Assembly: GCF_009741265.1 (NCBI RefSeq) | Contig: NZ_WOWL01000001.1 | Span: 3,410,001-3,474,000, forward strand | DNA from: Pseudarthrobacter sp. GA104 | GTDB taxonomy: Bacteria; Actinomycetota; Actinomycetes; Actinomycetales; Micrococcaceae | Length of the DNA stretch: 64,000 bases | Reading direction: 5' to 3' | Part shown: positions 60,748-64,000 of the stretch, piece after piece | Layout: each line of letters begins with the position of its first letter | Position numbering within the stretch: position 1 is the stretch's first letter | Position numbers and translations under genes: made by a program | Notes under the pieces: generated by a model | Seen by the model: the letters and a program-made list of their open reading frames with translations, nothing else | Told to the model about the DNA's origin: nothing | The model's database searches: none

Positions 60748-61284
60748 ATGTCACGTATTGGACGTCTCCCCATCACCGTTCCTGCCGGCGTTGAGGTCAA
60801 GGTTGACGGCTCTGTCGTCAGCGTCAAGGGATCCAAAGGCGAGCTGAACCACACTGTGGCCAGCCCGATCGAGGTCACCCTGGATGCAGACACCCTGACT
60901 GTCGCCCGCCCGAACGACGAGCGCGCCTCCCGTTCACTCCACGGCCTGACCCGCACCCTGATCTCCAACATGATCGAGGGCGTCACCAAGGGCTACGAGA
61001 AGAAGCTTGAAATCGTCGGTACCGGTTACCGCGTTCAGGCCAAGGGATCTGACCTTGAGTTCGCTCTCGGTTTCAGCCACCCGGTCAATGTCTCCGCACC
61101 GGAGGGCATCACCTTTGCAGTTGAGACCCCGACCAAGCTCTCTGTTTCAGGTATCAACAAGCAGCAGGTCGGCGAGGTTGCTGCCAACATTCGCAAGCTG
61201 CGGAAGCCGGACCCCTACAAGGGCAAGGGCATCCGTTACGCCGGCGAAGTCATCCGCCGCAAGGTCGGAAAGGCTGGTAAGTAA
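60748..61284 (+). CDS. rplF: 50S ribosomal protein L6
   Basis: 178 aa; sits by the sarcin-ricin loop. [44 protein letters not shown]; second domain ending in the L6 signature [30 protein letters not shown]. Ribosome site GGGAAAGGAAGAG. rplR begins 2 nt after its stop. Confidence 0.98.
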   Translation: MSRIGRLPITVPAGVEVKVDGSVVSVKGSKGELNHTVASPIEVTLDADTLTVARPNDERASRSLHGLTRTLISNMIEGVTKGYEKKLEIVGTGYRVQAKGSDLEFALGFSHPVNVSAPEGITFAVETPTKLSVSGINKQQVGEVAANIRKLRKPDPYKGKGIRYAGEVIRRKVGKAGK

Positions 61285-61286
61285 CC

Positions 61287-61670
61287 ATGGCCATCTCAAT
61301 TAACAAGAAGCGTACGAACAAGAGCAAGTCTGCTTCGCGCAGCCGCCGCCAGCTTCGTATCCGTAAGCGCATCTCCGGTACGGCTGTACGTCCGCGTCTG
61401 GTCGTCAACCGTTCCGCACGCCACGTATTCGTCCAGGTTGTCGATGACACCAAGGGCCAGACCGTAGCGAGCGCCTCCACTCTGGAAGCCGACCTTCGTG
61501 CATTCGACGGCGACAAGACTGCCAAGGCCAAGCGCGTTGGCGAACTCGTCGCAGAGCGTGCCAAGGCTGCCGGTATCGAAGCTGTTGTCTTCGACCGCGG
61601 TGGTAACAAGTACCACGGCCGGATCGCCGCCGTCGCTGACGGTGCACGTGAAGGTGGGCTGTCACTGTGA
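61287..61670 (+). CDS. rplR: 50S ribosomal protein L18
   Basis: 127 aa; binds 5S r[63 protein letters not shown] and C-terminal [37 protein letters not shown] at 61287. The stop overlaps the rpsE GTG by 4 nt. Confidence 0.98.
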   Translation: MAISINKKRTNKSKSASRSRRQLRIRKRISGTAVRPRLVVNRSARHVFVQVVDDTKGQTVASASTLEADLRAFDGDKTAKAKRVGELVAERAKAAGIEAVVFDRGGNKYHGRIAAVADGAREGGLSL

Positions 61671-62389
61671 CGGAAGCAAACAAGGAAAAGGACACTGTGT
61701 CTGCAGATCAGAAGGCTACTGAAGCCGTAGCTGCCACTGAGACCACTGCCCCCGCAGCTGCCGATGACCGCCGTGGTGGCGCTCGTCGCGGCGAGCGTGG
61801 CGACCGTGGCCAGGGCCGCGGCGACCGTGGTGGCCGTGGCGGCCGCGATGGCGGCCGTGAAGCCGAGAAGAGCCAGTTCGTAGAGCGCGTCGTCACCATC
61901 AACCGCGTTTCCAAGGTGGTCAAGGGTGGTCGTCGCTTCAGCTTCACCGCCCTGGTCGTCGTCGGTGACGGCAACGGTATGGTCGGCGTTGGCTACGGCA
62001 AGGCTAAGGAAGTTCCTGCCGCAATCGCAAAGGGCGTAGAAGAAGCTAAGAAGTCCTTCTTCCGCGTTCCCCGCGTTGGCAGCACCATCCCGCACCGCGT
62101 TCAGGGTGAGGCTGCCGCAGGCGTCGTAATGCTGCGTCCGGCCTCCGCCGGTACCGGTGTTATCGCCGGTGGCCCGGTCCGTGCAGTACTGGAGTGCGTG
62201 GGCATCCACGACATCCTCTCCAAGTCGCTCGGTTCCTCCAACGCCATCAACATCGTTCACGCGACTGTTGACGCCCTGAAGCGCCTCGAAGAGCCGGCAG
62301 CAGTGGCAGCACGCCGCGGCCTGCCCCTCGACGAGATCGCTCCGCCGGCACTGGTGAAGGCCCTTCTGAACATGAAGGCAGGTGCCTAG
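61667..62389 (+). CDS. rpsE: 30S ribosomal protein S5, with long RG-rich N-terminal extension
   Basis: 240 aa against about 165 in E. coli. Residues ~1-65 are an extension: acidic/Thr/Ala-rich, then Arg/Gly-rich ([32 protein letters not shown]). The S5 core follows ([63 protein letters not shown] ... [34 protein letters not shown]). The GTG at 61667 overlaps rplR (GTGA); a second in-frame GTG at 61697 is a weaker alternative start. Accuracy and helicase role on the ribosome. Confidence 0.96.
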   Translation: MTEANKEKDTVSADQKATEAVAATETTAPAAADDRRGGARRGERGDRGQGRGDRGGRGGRDGGREAEKSQFVERVVTINRVSKVVKGGRRFSFTALVVVGDGNGMVGVGYGKAKEVPAAIAKGVEEAKKSFFRVPRVGSTIPHRVQGEAAAGVVMLRPASAGTGVIAGGPVRAVLECVGIHDILSKSLGSSNAINIVHATVDALKRLEEPAAVAARRGLPLDEIAPPALVKALLNMKAGA

Positions 62390-62391
62390 TC

Positions 62392-62598
62392 ATGGCTAAG
62401 AACCTGATTCCCTCCGACGCGCAGTTGGAGATCACTCAGATCAAGTCCGCCATTGGCGGCAAGCAGAACCAGCGCGACACCCTGCGGTCCCTCGGCCTGA
62501 AGCGGATCGGACAGACTGTTGTCCGCACCGCCGATGCCGTGACTGTTGGAATGCTCAACACGGTTCCGCACCTGGTAAAGGTAGAGGAGGCGAAGTAA
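62392..62598 (+). CDS. rpmD: 50S ribosomal protein L30
   Basis: 68 aa. [67 protein letters not shown] is the complete L30 with its usual signature. ATG at 62392, 2 nt after rpsE. Its stop is directly followed by the rplO ATG. Confidence 0.98.
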   Translation: MAKNLIPSDAQLEITQIKSAIGGKQNQRDTLRSLGLKRIGQTVVRTADAVTVGMLNTVPHLVKVEEAK

Positions 62599-63084
62599 AT
62601 GGCAGAGAACACTGCTGATAAGGCACAGGCTGCTGAGAAGCAGAACGCCCTGAAGGTTCACCACCTGCGTCCCGCCCCGGGTGCCAAGACCGCCAAGACC
62701 CGTGTTGGTCGTGGTGAAGCATCCAAGGGTAAGACCGCTGGCCGTGGCACGAAGGGTACTGCAGCCCGCTACCAGATCAAGGCTGGCTTTGCCGGCGGCC
62801 AGTTGCCGCTGCACATGCGCCTGCCCAAGCTGCGCGGCTTCAAGAACCCGTTCCGGGTCGAGTACCAGGTTGTAAACCTGGACAAGCTCAACGAGCTGTT
62901 CCCCGAAGGTGGCGCAGTCACCGTGGAGAACCTGGTCGAAAAGGGTGCCGTTCGCAAGAACCAGCCCGTCAAGGTGCTGGGCACCGGCGACATCACCGTC
63001 AAGGTTGACGTCACCGCCCACGCATTCTCGGCCAGCGCCGCTGAAAAGATTGCCGCAGCAGGCGGAAGCACCACCGCTCTCTAG
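62599..63084 (+). CDS. rplO: 50S ribosomal protein L15
   Basis: 161 aa; late assembly protein. [80 protein letters not shown]; ends [28 protein letters not shown]. The ATG at 62599 abuts the rpmD stop, with GTAGAGGAGG in rpmD as ribosome site. It is the last gene before a strong terminator. Confidence 0.98.
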   Translation: MAENTADKAQAAEKQNALKVHHLRPAPGAKTAKTRVGRGEASKGKTAGRGTKGTAARYQIKAGFAGGQLPLHMRLPKLRGFKNPFRVEYQVVNLDKLNELFPEGGAVTVENLVEKGAVRKNQPVKVLGTGDITVKVDVTAHAFSASAAEKIAAAGGSTTAL

Positions 63085-63111
63085 AGCCGGTGGGCGCCAA
63101 GCCCGTTGTTG

Positions 63112-63156
63112 AACTCCCGGTCCCGGGGCTACGGCCCCGGGACCGGGAGTTTTTTC
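63112..63156 (+). terminator. Terminator between rplO and secY
   Basis: 18-bp perfect stem (AACTCCCGGTCCCGGGGC with its complement) with a TACG loop and a T-run directly after, 28 bp past the rplO stop. It ends the spc ribosomal block; secY is transcribed from a new promoter. Confidence 0.95.
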
Positions 63157-63208
63157 CATCCGCCCGGCGTTTTTTCGCCGCCATCCGGCGCAGCGCCGCT
63201 GCCGCGGA

Positions 63209-63239
63209 TTGTTCGCAGGGCGCATACACCCGTTAGACT
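63209..63239 (+). promoter_or_regulatory. Promoter of secY
   Basis: -10 TAGACT (63234-63239), with a loosely spaced -35-like TTGTTC (63209-63214). It lies 62 bp before the secY start and behind the rplO terminator. The hexamer is the same as in the other translation operons. Confidence 0.5.
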
Positions 63240-63300
63240 CGGTTGTTGGGATTCATCGATCCCCATCACACCACTCTTATAGACACCACAGGAGGACGCT

Positions 63301-64000
63301 TGCTTAGCGCATTTGGCCGGGCCTTTCGCACGCCTGATCTGCGACGCAAGTTGTTGTTCACGCTGGGAATCATCACCATCTTCCGCTTGGGTGCCTTCAT
63401 TCCCTCGCCTGGTGTGAACTACCAGAACGTGCAGCAATGCTTGCAGGGCGGTCAGACGGCAGGCGGGCTGTACCAGCTCGTGAACCTGTTCAGCGGCGGA
63501 GCCCTGCTGCAGGTGTCCATCTTCGCCCTGGGTATCATGCCGTACATCACGGCAAGCATCATCGTCCAGTTGCTCCGGGTGGTCATTCCCCGGTTCCAGG
63601 AACTGTACGAGGAAGGCGCGTCCGGCCAGTCGAAACTGACCCAGTACACGCGCTACCTCACCATCGCGCTCGGCCTGCTCAATGCCACCACCCTGGTATC
63701 GCTGGCGCGTTCCGGCCAGCTGCTGCCGGGCTGCAACCTGCAGATCATTCCCGACAGCAGCGTGATCACCACCATCCTGATCATCATCACCCTGACGGCC
63801 GGCACCGGCCTGATCATGTGGATGGGCGAACTCGTGACCGAGAAGGGCGTGGGCAACGGCATGTCGCTGCTGATCTTCACGTCCATTGCTGCCACCTTCC
63901 CCACCTCCCTGGGCGCCATCTGGACCTCGCAGGGTCCCGGCACCTTCTTTATCGTCCTTGCCGTGGGCCTGCTCACCGTGGCCCTGGTGGTCTTCGTTGA
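63301..64000 (+). CDS. secY: Preprotein translocase subunit SecY (partial, C-terminus outside window)
   Basis: About 233 residues visible of ~435. LSAFGRAFRTPDLRRKLLFTLGIITIFRLGAFIPSPGVNY is TM1 and the first loop; LYQLVNLFSGGALLQVSIFALGIMPYITASIIVQLL contains the plug and TM2; GLIMWMGELVTEKGVGNGMSLLIFTSI contains the SecY signature (ITEKGIGNG-type). It starts at TTG 63301 with AGGAGG at 63291-63296, 5 nt upstream; no ATG gives a correct N-terminus. secY has its own promoter, separate from the ribosomal genes. adk would be expected next, outside the window. Confidence 0.97.

Overview
The window is 64 kb of a high-GC actinobacterial chromosome, most likely Arthrobacter, Pseudarthrobacter or a close Micrococcaceae relative. 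The support is a mycothiol synthase gene next to a GlnR-type regulator, RpoC with the long actinobacterial N-terminal insertion, a Nudix/histidine-phosphatase protein of the MutT1 type, and a spc ribosomal operon without an S14 gene. All assignments were made by reading the sequence; no database search was run.

Layout. 1-5.1 kb: a partial SulP permease with its ArsR-type regulator (minus), then plus-strand MaoC dehydratase subunits, murB and an AlkZ-like winged-helix protein. 5.1-15.3 kb: a long minus-strand run of asd, a three-gene cassette around a WXG100-type secreted protein, a small membrane protein, folA-thyA, a MutT1-like protein, ppk1, mshD and glnR. 15.7-20.4 kb: plus-strand membrane proteins (one only 37 aa), a nitrobindin-like protein, ygfZ, an ankyrin protein and a 14-TM MFS exporter. 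20.4-26.6 kb: a GNAT, pfkA and a divergent PspC locus (three minus-strand PspC or membrane proteins facing a PspC-histidine kinase and its response regulator), which looks like an envelope-stress module. 26.65-28.09 kb: an intact IS150-group insertion sequence sitting in the loop of a 101-bp palindromic repeat. 28.1-29.4 kb: an aminotransferase.

29.6-64 kb is the information-processing core: tRNA-Trp, secE, nusG, rplKA, two tandem double-GNAT genes, an L10-type leader, rplJL; convergent ybaK and thiolase; rpoBC; rpsL-rpsG-fusA; tuf; a 41-aa membrane protein; a GH1 beta-glucosidase; the S10 operon (rpsJ to rpsQ); a second intact copy of the 101-bp palindrome; the spc operon (rplN to rplO, no rpsN); and the start of secY.

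The regulatory layer is clear in places. Recurrent -10 hexamers TAGACT or TAGACA precede the translation operons. Eight monocistronic or first genes carry TANNNT exactly 6-7 nt before the start codon, the signature of leaderless mRNAs. Perfect hairpins close or separate operons. The items most worth following are the WXG cassette, the palindrome family with its IS insertion and the self-sequestering IS left end, the PspC signalling locus, and the GNAT pair placed inside the rplKA-rplJL block.
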